Positions 1 to 5,581 are shown, counted from the first letter of the stretch. The stretch is DNA of 11,648 nucleotides from Candidatus Rifleibacteriota bacterium (GCA_016213865.1 JACQZL010000225.1:1-11648), one strand, 5' to 3'. The notes: generated by a model from the sequence alone, not told the origin. Numbers and translations are program-made.

Positions 1-33
1 GGGGTCGCCGGCTGCGCCCGTCCCGGCCGACTG

Positions 34-365
34 CCCCACCCATCAGTCCACGACAACAAGGATTGAAACTCCCTGCCGCCACCCGGCACCTCGTAGAAGT
101 GCTTGCCCCCACCCATCAGTCCACGACAACAAGGATTGAAACATCGTGTCGTCCGCCTACTTGGCGCACTTGCAAGAGGCCCCCACCCATCAGTCCACGA
201 CAACAAGGATTGAAACCCGAATCCCTCGTGGATGAGCTCCATCGCCGACTGCGCCCCCACCCATCAGTCCACGGCAACAAGGATTGAAACATCTTGCTGT
301 CCGCGGACAGACGCGTCGCCAGGCCGAGCCCCCACCCATCAGTTTACGACAACAAGGATTGGAGC
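34..365 (+). CRISPR. CRISPR array, distal end (5 repeats, 4 complete spacers)
   Basis: Five 36-bp repeats lie at 34-69, 107-142, 181-216, 255-290 and 330-365. They begin CCCCACCCATCAGTCCACG and end CAACAAGGATTGAAAC. The four spacers are 37-39 bp (70-106, 143-180, 217-254, 291-329), and bases 1-33 are the end of a further spacer. The ATTGAAAC 3' end is the usual polarity mark of many type I and type III repeats and implies crRNA transcription on the plus strand. Repeats 1-3 are identical, repeat 4 has one change (A to G at 273), and repeat 5 has four changes (CC to TT in the middle, GAAAC to GGAGC at the end). Decay at the right end places the leader to the left, outside the window. No cas gene is visible, so the subtype cannot be assigned. 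Confidence 0.97.
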
Positions 366-373
366 ATCATCGA

Positions 374-392
374 GCGGGGGACAAGCCCCCGC
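374..392. repeat. GC hairpin just after the terminal CRISPR repeat
   Basis: A perfect 7-bp stem with a 5-nt loop, GCGGGGG-ACAAG-CCCCCGC, starts 9 nt beyond the last repeat. It may terminate pre-crRNA transcription, although there is no T-run after it, or it may be a copy of a dispersed palindromic repeat. Only the hairpin itself is seen; the role is inferred. Confidence 0.5.
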
Positions 393-641
393 GCTACAGA
401 CCAGGTAGCGACTTCGCGTCTTCGCGTGACTCCCTGGCGACGCCCCATGAGCCGTTAGCGCTCCTCTTCTCACATGGGCCACCGCAGGCCGCGTCTCTGG
501 CTGGACGTTCGTTCGGATGTGCCCAATCACGTGTGCCGAAGCAGGCCCGTTTCGGGCGCCAGGCCCCATCGGCGCTTAAGCGGACGCATCGGTGCCCCGG
601 TGGGATCCGGACCACTCGGAGGGGCGGCGTCAGCGTGCCCC

Positions 642-778
642 GAGTGTCGTCCGCGGCAACCCGATGCAGTCGGGTGTGTACCGCGGGACCTGGGGCAATC
701 CCGCCCTGCGCATGCAGCGTCGTTTCCGGAGAGGAGGCGCCATCGGGTCGGGGTTGCCGCCCCATGTGGGGGACACTC
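642..778. repeat. Imperfect inverted repeat
   Basis: GAGTGTC (642-648), GCGGCAACCC (653-662) and CCGATG (661-666) recur in the same order on the other strand as GACACTC (772-778), GGGTTGCCGC (751-760) and CATCGG (741-746). The spacing between blocks differs by several bases, so the arms are diverged. Such short blocks in GC-rich DNA could partly be chance, and the element has no clear ends. Confidence 0.35.
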
Positions 779-811
779 TGCCCCGCTGCTCCCGGCCAGG
801 CCCGTACGTGG

Positions 812-826
812 GGTATCCTGGTCTGC
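812..826 (+). repeat. Upstream copy of the promoter-like 15-mer
   Basis: GGTATCCTGGTCTGC matches the 15 bases directly before the ATG at 992 (GGTATCCTGGTTTGC) with one mismatch, 165 bp upstream. Here the position corresponding to the start codon reads GCG, so no gene begins. It may be a leftover of a local duplication of the gene's 5' end or an extra -10 element. Confidence 0.5.
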
Positions 827-884
827 GCGTGCAGTAAGTGGGGAGCCGCATCATTGCCGCATCGAGTGAAGACGTCTTGGTGGG

Positions 885-904
885 GGCCGGTCTCCAGACC
901 GGCC
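885..904. repeat. Palindrome, twin copy 1
   Basis: GGCCGGTCT-CC-AGACCGGCC is a perfect inverted repeat with 9-bp arms and a 2-nt centre. It shares the core GGTCT-NN-AGACC with the palindrome 20 bp downstream. It resembles REP-type dispersed palindromes of high-GC environmental bacteria; genome copy number cannot be seen here. Confidence 0.65.
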
Positions 905-924
905 AGGATTGATGGGGCCTCAGG

Positions 925-944
925 GGCGGGTCTGGAGACCCGCC
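925..944. repeat. Palindrome, twin copy 2
   Basis: GGCGGGTCT-GG-AGACCCGCC is a perfect 9-bp-arm palindrome. Compared with copy 1, the fourth base of the left arm is G instead of C and the pairing base of the right arm is C instead of G, a compensatory pair change that keeps the stem. The central dinucleotide is GG instead of CC. It lies 33 bp before the promoter-like motif of the next gene. Confidence 0.65.
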
Positions 945-976
945 ACCACCAGTTCACCCATGAACCGCATGCACCC

Positions 977-991
977 GGTATCCTGGTTTGC
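977..991 (+). promoter_or_regulatory. Putative leaderless promoter of YkgJ-like gene
   Basis: TATCCT (979-984) is followed by exactly 7 nt (GGTTTGC) and then the ATG at 992. No Shine-Dalgarno is present. A -10 hexamer at this distance would start transcription at or beside the A of ATG. No good -35 is seen. Two other genes in the window share this layout, which is the main support. Confidence 0.5.
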
Positions 992-2161
992 ATGGACTTC
1001 AAGGACGACCCTCTGTTCGCCCAGATCTTCGAGCTCCTGCATGAGCGTTACGGCGAGCTCTCGCCCGAGGAGATGAAATCGTTCGCCAGACTGGACGGGC
1101 TCGGAGACCTTCTCGAGGAAGTCGAAGAGATGGTGGCTGCCGATCCGGAGCTCGTGGCTGCATGTGCCACAGGGTTTCCGGCTGGCCTGGTAAACGACGG
1201 AGTCGATGTGATGCCCGCGTCCGAGCACCCGGTGACTCTCCACCTCGAGTTGGATGATGAGATCCTGTTCGACCAGAAGGAGTGCCTGAGGACCTGTGCG
1301 GGCAACTGCTGCAAGGGCAAGAACTACCTGATGATCGGTCTCCCGGACATCTTTCGCATCGTGTCGGCCCCCGCTATGAAACGACTGGGTGTCCACTCGA
1401 CCGACGATCTGTACCGGCGCGACCCGCCACTCGTACAGTTGTTCTTCAACGAAGAGTACGGTCTCTTCCTGCCGTACCTGCGGTTCCTCGCCGTGGGTGC
1501 CGATAGGGCGACGTCGCCGGAGGATGCGCCGCAGAGCGTCTGCCCGTTCCTGGCGGCGATCGAAGAAGTGTGCTCGTACAATGGCAAGAAGGTCCCTGAT
1601 TGGGCTGGCCAGCAGGCCCAGGGGTGTGTCCTCTTGCGCCACAAGCCGAAAGTCTGCAGGCTGTCGCCAGTCGGAAAGTGCGCCGGCCTGGTCACGGGCA
1701 GGCTCACCTACGAGTACGCGCCGCCCGCGCTCGAGTGCCCGGCCTGCCAGACCCGGGTGTCCATCAAGCTGACCGATCACTTGTCCGGCGCCACGCTTCG
1801 GGGAGAGGACAGCCTCGACGCACGCCTGCACCGGATAGTGATGACCCGAGAGGTGCCGCTCAGCCTCGGCCAGCGGGGTCGCTATGAAGAGATCCTGAAG
1901 GAGATGTACAACATCGATGAACTGCTGGCCAGTTACGGGATCGATCGATGCCAGAGGCCATCTCTCGACGCGGTGATCGACATTGCGGTTCAAGCCTCAG
2001 AACTCCTGACATGCCGGTGGCACATGTTGACACGTGCTTATATCGCGCGCGCATGTGCGCGAATTCGCCCGGGTTCTATGCACTGGTGTGACAGGCCAAA
2101 TCGCCACCCCCCTCCGTCGGCCTCCAGCGGGTATTACACAGGGGTATGTCAGGAGGTCTGA
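992..2161 (+). CDS. YkgJ-family cysteine-cluster protein with MITE-derived C-terminus
   Basis: 389 residues, probably cytoplasmic. The family (putative zinc- or iron-chelating domain, PF03692 type) is recognised from the cluster C98-x3-C102-x3-C106-C107 followed by further cysteines C184, C194, C212, C222 and C230, with CPFL at 184-187 and the GC..RHKP..C pattern around 211-222; a CPAC pair lies at 249-252. The biochemical role of the family is not firmly known; metal or Fe-S binding is the usual proposal. The ATG at 992 is preferred because a TANNNT hexamer lies 7 nt before it; the frame is open back to 284, but that part covers the CRISPR array. Residues 1-336 look like normal protein. Residues 337-389 come from a 163-bp inserted element and read as low-quality protein (rich in C, R, H and P). 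The stop codon at 2159-2161 spans the insertion junction. The pre-insertion protein would have been 357 residues, ending with the reading frame preserved at 2166-2233. Function may be retained because the cysteine core is intact. Confidence 0.82.
   Translation: MDFKDDPLFAQIFELLHERYGELSPEEMKSFARLDGLGDLLEEVEEMVAADPELVAACATGFPAGLVNDGVDVMPASEHPVTLHLELDDEILFDQKECLRTCAGNCCKGKNYLMIGLPDIFRIVSAPAMKRLGVHSTDDLYRRDPPLVQLFFNEEYGLFLPYLRFLAVGADRATSPEDAPQSVCPFLAAIEEVCSYNGKKVPDWAGQQAQGCVLLRHKPKVCRLSPVGKCAGLVTGRLTYEYAPPALECPACQTRVSIKLTDHLSGATLRGEDSLDARLHRIVMTREVPLSLGQRGRYEEILKEMYNIDELLASYGIDRCQRPSLDAVIDIAVQASELLTCRWHMLTRAYIARACARIRPGSMHWCDRPNRHPPPSASSGYYTGVCQEV
1998..2160. mobile_element. MITE-like element, 163 bp, with TIRs and 5-bp target duplication
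   Basis: The left end CAGAACTCCTGACAT (1998-2012) and right end ATGTCAGGAGGTCTG (2146-2160) are 15-bp terminal inverted repeats with one mismatch. AGCCT occurs immediately outside both ends (1993-1997 and 2161-2165), a 5-bp target-site duplication. The element has no transposase gene and so would be mobilised in trans by a related insertion sequence that is not in the window. Inside lies a CGCGCA-TG-TGCGCG palindrome at 2048-2061. I cannot assign it to an IS family from these ends. Removing the element and one AGCCT copy rejoins the interrupted gene in frame, which strongly supports the boundaries. Confidence 0.88.
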
Positions 2162-2233
2162 GCCTCGCAGGGCAACTTCACCCCCTACGATGAGCTCGTC
2201 GAGAGACTGGTTCGCATGACCACTCGAGCGTAG
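2161..2233 (+). pseudogene. Displaced original 3' end of the YkgJ-like gene
   Basis: Immediately after the present stop codon the same frame stays open to a TAG at 2231-2233 and encodes ASQGNFTPYDEL followed by VERLVRM and TTRA, which looks like genuine protein. Joined to the upstream part at AGCCT it gives ...DIAVQASQGNFTPYDEL..., with the serine codon shared across the junction (TCA at 1997-1999 now, TCG in the ancestor). These 21 codons are the ancestral C-terminus, separated by the insertion and now untranslated. Confidence 0.8.
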
Positions 2234-2350
2234 TCGACCCGCCCGGGCCCCCGCGCAGCACCACTCACGAGGCCAGTTGTCGACCCACGAACCGTGCGCG
2301 CATCCGGTCGAGATGGGAGCGATGCAGACAGAGCGGAAGCCGCATCACTG

Positions 2351-2468
2351 CGAAGGCACGAGGAGACCCAACCACGAAGGCACGAAGGACGCGAAGAGCG
2401 GCACAAGGGGCCTCGTTCGAACACGCTTCTCTTCGTGCAGTCCCTGGTGCTTTCGGGTCTTCGTGGTT
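2351..2468. repeat. Octamer-repeat hairpin element, CACGAAGG type
   Basis: The left side carries imperfect tandem octamers; CGAAGGCACGA occurs at 2351-2361 and again at 2375-2385, exactly 24 bp (three octamers) apart. The outer 10 bases AACCACGAAG (2370-2379) are perfectly complementary to CTTCGTGGTT (2459-2468), and the inner right arm contains further diverged matches (CTTCGTGC, CTTTCGGG). The result is a long, imperfect hairpin of about 99 bp. Similar CACGAAGG-rich elements occur dispersed in several environmental phyla (from memory). No target duplication is evident. Confidence 0.65.
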
Positions 2469-2548
2469 CAAGGGTCCGTGGATTACCCCGAGGATCCGGC
2501 GTCGCTCCCGTTGAGATTCTGAGGCTGAGGACCTGGTGTCCCCAGTGC

Positions 2549-2561
2549 TACACTCGTGGTC
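2549..2561 (+). promoter_or_regulatory. Putative leaderless promoter of DUF2059-like gene
   Basis: TACACT (2549-2554) is followed by 7 nt (CGTGGTC) and the ATG at 2562. There is no Shine-Dalgarno. The arrangement is the same as before the ATGs at 992 and 9665. No strong -35 is found. Confidence 0.45.
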
Positions 2562-3431
2562 ATGAAGCCCCCGATTCTCCTTCCCCGGTTGTTCGTGGCT
2601 GCTACCCTCGCCCTCTGGCTCGCGGCCATGGCCGCCGGAGCCCAGACGCCCGTGACGACGCAGCCGGCGCCCCCCCAGGGTCAGGTCTTCAAGCTGCTGG
2701 ACGTTGCGGCGGAGCTGGACCAGCTCTCCGTCAACGTCGCGGCGCGACTCGCCGAGCAGCGCGACAAGTTCCCGGCGGAACTGTACGCCCACCTCCAGGC
2801 TGCCGCGCAGGAGGCCTTCGAGGGGAAGGGCTTGCGGGCCGAGTTCCTCCGCAACCTCGAGCGTGACCTGAGCAGCCGCGATGCGAAGGAATGCGTCGAG
2901 TTCCTGGCCTCACCGCTCGCCAAGAAGCTGACGGACCTCGAGGCCGGCTTGTCGGGACCCGAGGCGTCGGCCCGTGCCTCCGAGTTTGCGCGCACCCTGA
3001 AGCCGGATGCGAAGGGGTCCGCCCGCAAGGCGCTCGTTCAGCGTCAGATCGATCGGTCGGACGCCGTCGACTCGTACGTGCGGCGCAGCCGGTACATGTC
3101 GATAGCACTCCACCAGTCCGTCTCCCGCATCCTGCCTCCCGAGCAGCGGCCCAGTCGGGAGGAGTTCGACCGCCAACTGGCCGAGCTGGACAGGCAACTG
3201 CGACCGGCCTTCCGGACCGAGCTGACCTCGCTTCTCCTCTTTGCCTACCGGTCGGTCCCCGACACGGAGCTGCAGGCCGCGATCGCGTTCTACGAATCGC
3301 GGGCCGGGCAGGCCTTGCGCTCCTCGCTGCAACGTTCGGGGACAGAGACCTTCGAGAGCGCCACGAAGCTGATGGCCGAGTCGTTCGAGCGCCGGGTCGG
3401 CACGGCCGCCAAGCCGGCCGTCGACTGGTAG
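2562..3431 (+). CDS. Exported DUF2059-like protein
   Basis: 289 residues. The N-terminus has a signal peptide: basic K2 and R9, a hydrophobic stretch at about 10-26, and a likely cleavage after AGA near residue 27, so the protein is probably periplasmic. The remainder is predicted largely helical. The C-terminal part (about 215-255) with F-A-Y-R, TELQAAIAFYESRAGQAL is typical of DUF2059 (PF09832 type), a family of unknown function. A similar pattern occurs in the first half (DAKECVEFLASPLAKKL, about 108-122), suggesting two related modules. GTG at 2556 could be an alternative start two codons upstream, but ATG 2562 fits the -10 spacing. The gene is convergent with the porin, with only 10 bp between their stop codons. 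Confidence 0.8.
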   Translation: MKPPILLPRLFVAATLALWLAAMAAGAQTPVTTQPAPPQGQVFKLLDVAAELDQLSVNVAARLAEQRDKFPAELYAHLQAAAQEAFEGKGLRAEFLRNLERDLSSRDAKECVEFLASPLAKKLTDLEAGLSGPEASARASEFARTLKPDAKGSARKALVQRQIDRSDAVDSYVRRSRYMSIALHQSVSRILPPEQRPSREEFDRQLAELDRQLRPAFRTELTSLLLFAYRSVPDTELQAAIAFYESRAGQALRSSLQRSGTETFESATKLMAESFERRVGTAAKPAVDW

Positions 3432-3441
3432 CGTTCGCTCG

Positions 3442-4740
3442 TCAGAAGTTCTGCTGGACGAAGACCGAGACGCGCTGGTCGAGCCCCGGAGCCAGGCCGT
3501 TGAAGTGCGTTTCCCAGCGGTTCAAGTCCAGGCCCAGCTCGGTGCGGCTGCCGACCCGCAGCCGATGGAACATGGTGTACGTCCCGTTGTGGATGCGGCC
3601 GCCCGCGGGCACGTCTCGCATGCCCGGATGGTCCTCGCTGTGGCCGAAGCCCAGCGTGTAACGCTTGTTCACGTGGAAGAGCAACTCCTCCCACCCGCCC
3701 GAGCTCTCGATCTCGCGACCGGTCACCGGGTTGAGGCTCTGCCCCACGCCGCCTCGCACGTCGCCCAGGTCCGCGCCTGCCCAGTACTCGCCTCGCAGCG
3801 TCAGCCAATCGGCGGCCGGTAGCTGGTAGTCGAATCCCAGGGAGTGGCTGTCGAAGGTCCGCTTGCCCGCAATGGGCAGGTCCCGCTGCTGCCCGCTCTT
3901 GTGGCCCCACACGCCGAGCTGCAGCTTGTCCTTGCGTCCGTGCCAGGTCGTGGCGTAACCCACCCGGCCCTGCCAGATGGGTCGGCCCGTGTCCGCGCCC
4001 TGCAACGGCTGCAGCGGACTCCCCGGCAGCGCGATGGTCGCATCGCGCATGTTCTCGGCCGCGCCGGCCTCGCCTGCCGAGCCGACGAACGACCACTGCC
4101 CGTCGCCGTCTTGATGCGGCGTCCAGCCGAGCTGCAACTGCGGCCTGCGGTCGCCCGTGTTGCCGGCGAGCCACATCAACGTGATGTTGTTGGCTGTGGG
4201 AATGAGCGGCGAGATGACGTCGAAGCTCTGTCCCGCCAGCAGGTAGGACTCGGCCCAGTCCATCCGGACGAAGGCGTGGCGAATCCGTGGGACCTGCCGC
4301 GACTCGGCGAAGATGCTCTGAGCCTCGATGTTGAGAAAGTCGATCTCGACCTTGCCGCTGACGTCAGATTGCCCCAGCAGCTCGAGCTTCGTCTTGGCGA
4401 GATCGGCCCCCAACCTGGTTGCCCGCGGCGAGAAGACGAGGCTGCGCGTGGGGTTGACGTACGTGCTGCGCGAGCGGATGAAGAGCGGGAAGACCGGGTT
4501 GTCCGGAAGGCTGCTGTCGTGCTCGACGTCGTTGCGCAAGAAGCCGTAGACCGTGAGCTTGGCGGGGTTGGCCGGCGCCTCCTTGCGGACCGGGGCCGCC
4601 ACGGTGGTTAGAACCTGGCGGGCGGCCGATGGACCCGTCTGGGCCGGCACGGCGTGTGCCGATGCGGTCAAGACCAGCGCGGCGAGAGGTACCATGAGAG
4701 ACGTCCTGAGAAACGACGTCGATTGCGGAAGAGGGGTCAT
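3442..4740 (-). CDS. DcaP-like outer-membrane porin
   Basis: 432 residues from the ATG at 4740. This start gives a complete signal peptide (n-region with R12, hydrophobic 16-27, cleavage near AHA30); starting at the internal ATG 4695 would lose the basic n-region, and the ATG at 4779 would add 13 residues before it. The mature part begins its barrel at about L62 (LTVYGFLRND) and shows alternating strands, many aromatic residues at strand ends, segments such as RATRLGADL, RIRHAFVRMDW and LLAGQSFDV typical of DcaP-type porins, and a C-terminal VFVQQNF whose final phenylalanine is the usual barrel-assembly signal. Trimeric DcaP porins pass anionic solutes, but the substrate here cannot be told. 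The small exported protein at 4893-5462 lies directly upstream on the same strand. The family call is by pattern recognition, not a search. Confidence 0.78.
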   Translation of the reverse strand: MTPLPQSTSFLRTSLMVPLAALVLTASAHAVPAQTGPSAARQVLTTVAAPVRKEAPANPAKLTVYGFLRNDVEHDSSLPDNPVFPLFIRSRSTYVNPTRSLVFSPRATRLGADLAKTKLELLGQSDVSGKVEIDFLNIEAQSIFAESRQVPRIRHAFVRMDWAESYLLAGQSFDVISPLIPTANNITLMWLAGNTGDRRPQLQLGWTPHQDGDGQWSFVGSAGEAGAAENMRDATIALPGSPLQPLQGADTGRPIWQGRVGYATTWHGRKDKLQLGVWGHKSGQQRDLPIAGKRTFDSHSLGFDYQLPAADWLTLRGEYWAGADLGDVRGGVGQSLNPVTGREIESSGGWEELLFHVNKRYTLGFGHSEDHPGMRDVPAGGRIHNGTYTMFHRLRVGSRTELGLDLNRWETHFNGLAPGLDQRVSVFVQQNF

Positions 4741-4822
4741 GACGAGCAGGACCTGCTGTCCGTTTTGGGGATGCGCCACCGACTCGGCCGGGGATGGCGC
4801 CAGTCAGACCAAATCCCACTTC

Positions 4823-4828
4823 AGACTA
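4823..4828 (-). promoter_or_regulatory. Weak -10 candidate before the porin
   Basis: TAGTCT on the minus strand, about 82 nt upstream of the porin ATG, has the TANNNT pattern. It follows the hairpin at 4848-4882, so the porin could have its own transcript. No -35 is evident, and TANNNT alone is a weak signal. Confidence 0.2.
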
Positions 4829-4847
4829 TCGGTTCCGTGCGATTCGA

Positions 4848-4882
4848 CCCTGAGCAGCCGTCCCCCGCTCGGCGGCTCAGGG
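4848..4882 (-). terminator. Hairpin between small exported protein and porin
   Basis: CCCTGAGC (4848-4855) pairs perfectly with GCTCAGGG (4875-4882), and CCG/CGG inside can extend the stem past a 2-nt bulge. On the minus strand it begins about 10 nt after the stop codon at 4893. There is no U-tract, so it may be a factor-dependent or partial terminator, or an mRNA-stabilising hairpin within an operon. Confidence 0.4.
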
Positions 4883-4892
4883 GCACGTCGAC

Positions 4893-5462
4893 TCAGAACC
4901 TGTAGTCCACCGAAAGGACGGGCCCCCCGGAATCCGCCTGGGCCGACCCAGACCGGCCGGCCAGCACCAGCGCGAACTTGACGCGATCCCAGGACCCCAG
5001 ACCCAAGCCAAGCCCGCATCCCGTCCGACGGATCGGCAGCTTACCGAGGACCGGCACGGTCCTCAGCTTCTCCTCCAGCCAGGCACTGTGCCACAGGCGG
5101 CCGTCCGCCGCGGGGAAGGCCTCGAGCCGGTCGGCCTTGTCCTGGAGGGCCCCCCCGGGCTGCAGACCGCGCGTCGCATGTGCCGGAGGAAGCACGTCGC
5201 GGGTGTCGTCGGGTCGGGCGGTGAACCGGTCGAAGAGCGAGGGACGCCAGTCGAACCGCTCGCCCGTGAACGGCGCCAGCTCGACTGGCAACGGCGGTAA
5301 CGAGGGCTGCGCTGCCTTGCGCACGATCGGCGGTTCGGCCGCGAGACAGTACCGGCCCGCCGGTCCCGGCAACCGGTGGCCCGCGAACAGCCAGGCTGCC
5401 ACCAGCAAGCAGAGACAGCACCGAGGCCCCCTCGCGGAGACCGATTGTCGTTCGTGACCCAT
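4893..5462 (-). CDS. Small exported protein of unknown function
   Basis: 189 residues, family not recognised. The N-terminus has arginines (R5, R11, R14) followed by a hydrophobic stretch (CLCLLVAAWLFAG), consistent with export; a cleavage near LAA42 is possible. The middle is proline-rich. The last 40 residues (GCGLGLGLGSWDRVKFALVL, then GPVLSVDYRF) look like two amphipathic beta strands ending in phenylalanine, as in outer-membrane barrel ends. High third-position GC supports this strand over the overlapping opposite frames. AAGG lies 6 nt before the ATG. It sits upstream of the porin on the same strand, with 152 bp and a hairpin between them, so they may be co-transcribed. At 189 residues it would make only a small barrel, or it may attach to one. 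Confidence 0.6.
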   Translation of the reverse strand: MGHERQSVSARGPRCCLCLLVAAWLFAGHRLPGPAGRYCLAAEPPIVRKAAQPSLPPLPVELAPFTGERFDWRPSLFDRFTARPDDTRDVLPPAHATRGLQPGGALQDKADRLEAFPAADGRLWHSAWLEEKLRTVPVLGKLPIRRTGCGLGLGLGSWDRVKFALVLAGRSGSAQADSGGPVLSVDYRF

Positions 5463-5545
5463 GGCAGACCTTGCTCCGGATCCCTATCGGCAGTTCGACG
5501 GCACGGGGCGCGCGCCCGCTCGAGCCGCCGGCCCCGCGGATGAGC

Positions 5546-5551
5546 TAGACT
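5546..5551 (+). promoter_or_regulatory. -10 candidate for DUF3795 gene
   Basis: TAGACT lies 42 nt before the chosen GTG start and 21 nt before an upstream ATG, a normal distance for a short leader with a Shine-Dalgarno. No -35 match is visible 17 bp upstream. Confidence 0.3.
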
Positions 5552-5581
5552 GCCGGCCGGCGAATCCAGCCGATGACGACC

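Larger units (their letters stand above)
366..991. other. Gene-free stretch between CRISPR array and YkgJ-like gene
   Basis: About 626 bp without a convincing gene. Long frames stay open on both strands because the sequence is GC-rich, but their translations are rich in R, P, G, H and W, show no domain and no credible start context. The stretch holds the hairpin at 374-392, an imperfect inverted repeat (642-666 against 741-778), twin palindromes (885-904 and 925-944) and two copies of a promoter-like 15-mer (812-826 and 977-991). It reads as an accumulation zone for small repeat elements. Confidence 0.6.
2234..2561. other. Gene-free stretch with octamer hairpin element
   Basis: About 328 bp between the YkgJ-like gene remnant and the DUF2059-like gene. 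It contains the direct repeat GTCGACCC near 2233 and 2279, the octamer-repeat hairpin (about 2351-2468) and the putative promoter of the next gene. No protein-like reading frame and no clear intrinsic terminator are seen. Confidence 0.5.

Noticed and set aside
284..991. N-terminal extension of the YkgJ-like frame back through the CRISPR array
   Set aside because: The frame is open only because the DNA is GC-rich. It would translate CRISPR repeats and palindromes, shows no domain, and the ATG at 992 has a promoter-like motif at leaderless spacing.
1..991. A new CRISPR-linked defence system in the gap beside the array
   Set aside because: No Cas, nuclease, helicase or toxin-like protein is encoded there; the gap holds only repeats.
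394..1002. Minus-strand frame of 202 codons in the gap after the array
   Set aside because: Composition rich in R, P, G and W, no domain, no ribosome binding site, and repeat elements lie inside it. A lineage-specific gene cannot be fully excluded.
920..1993. Long minus-strand frame opposite the YkgJ-like gene (357 codons)
   Set aside because: No recognisable motif; the plus strand carries the conserved cysteine cluster. It is an antisense shadow.
2017..2033. Possible sigma-54 or sigma-70 promoter inside the MITE-like element (TGGCAC, TTGACA)
   Set aside because: The GG and GC dinucleotides are not at the -24/-12 spacing, and no -10 lies 16-18 bp after TTGACA.
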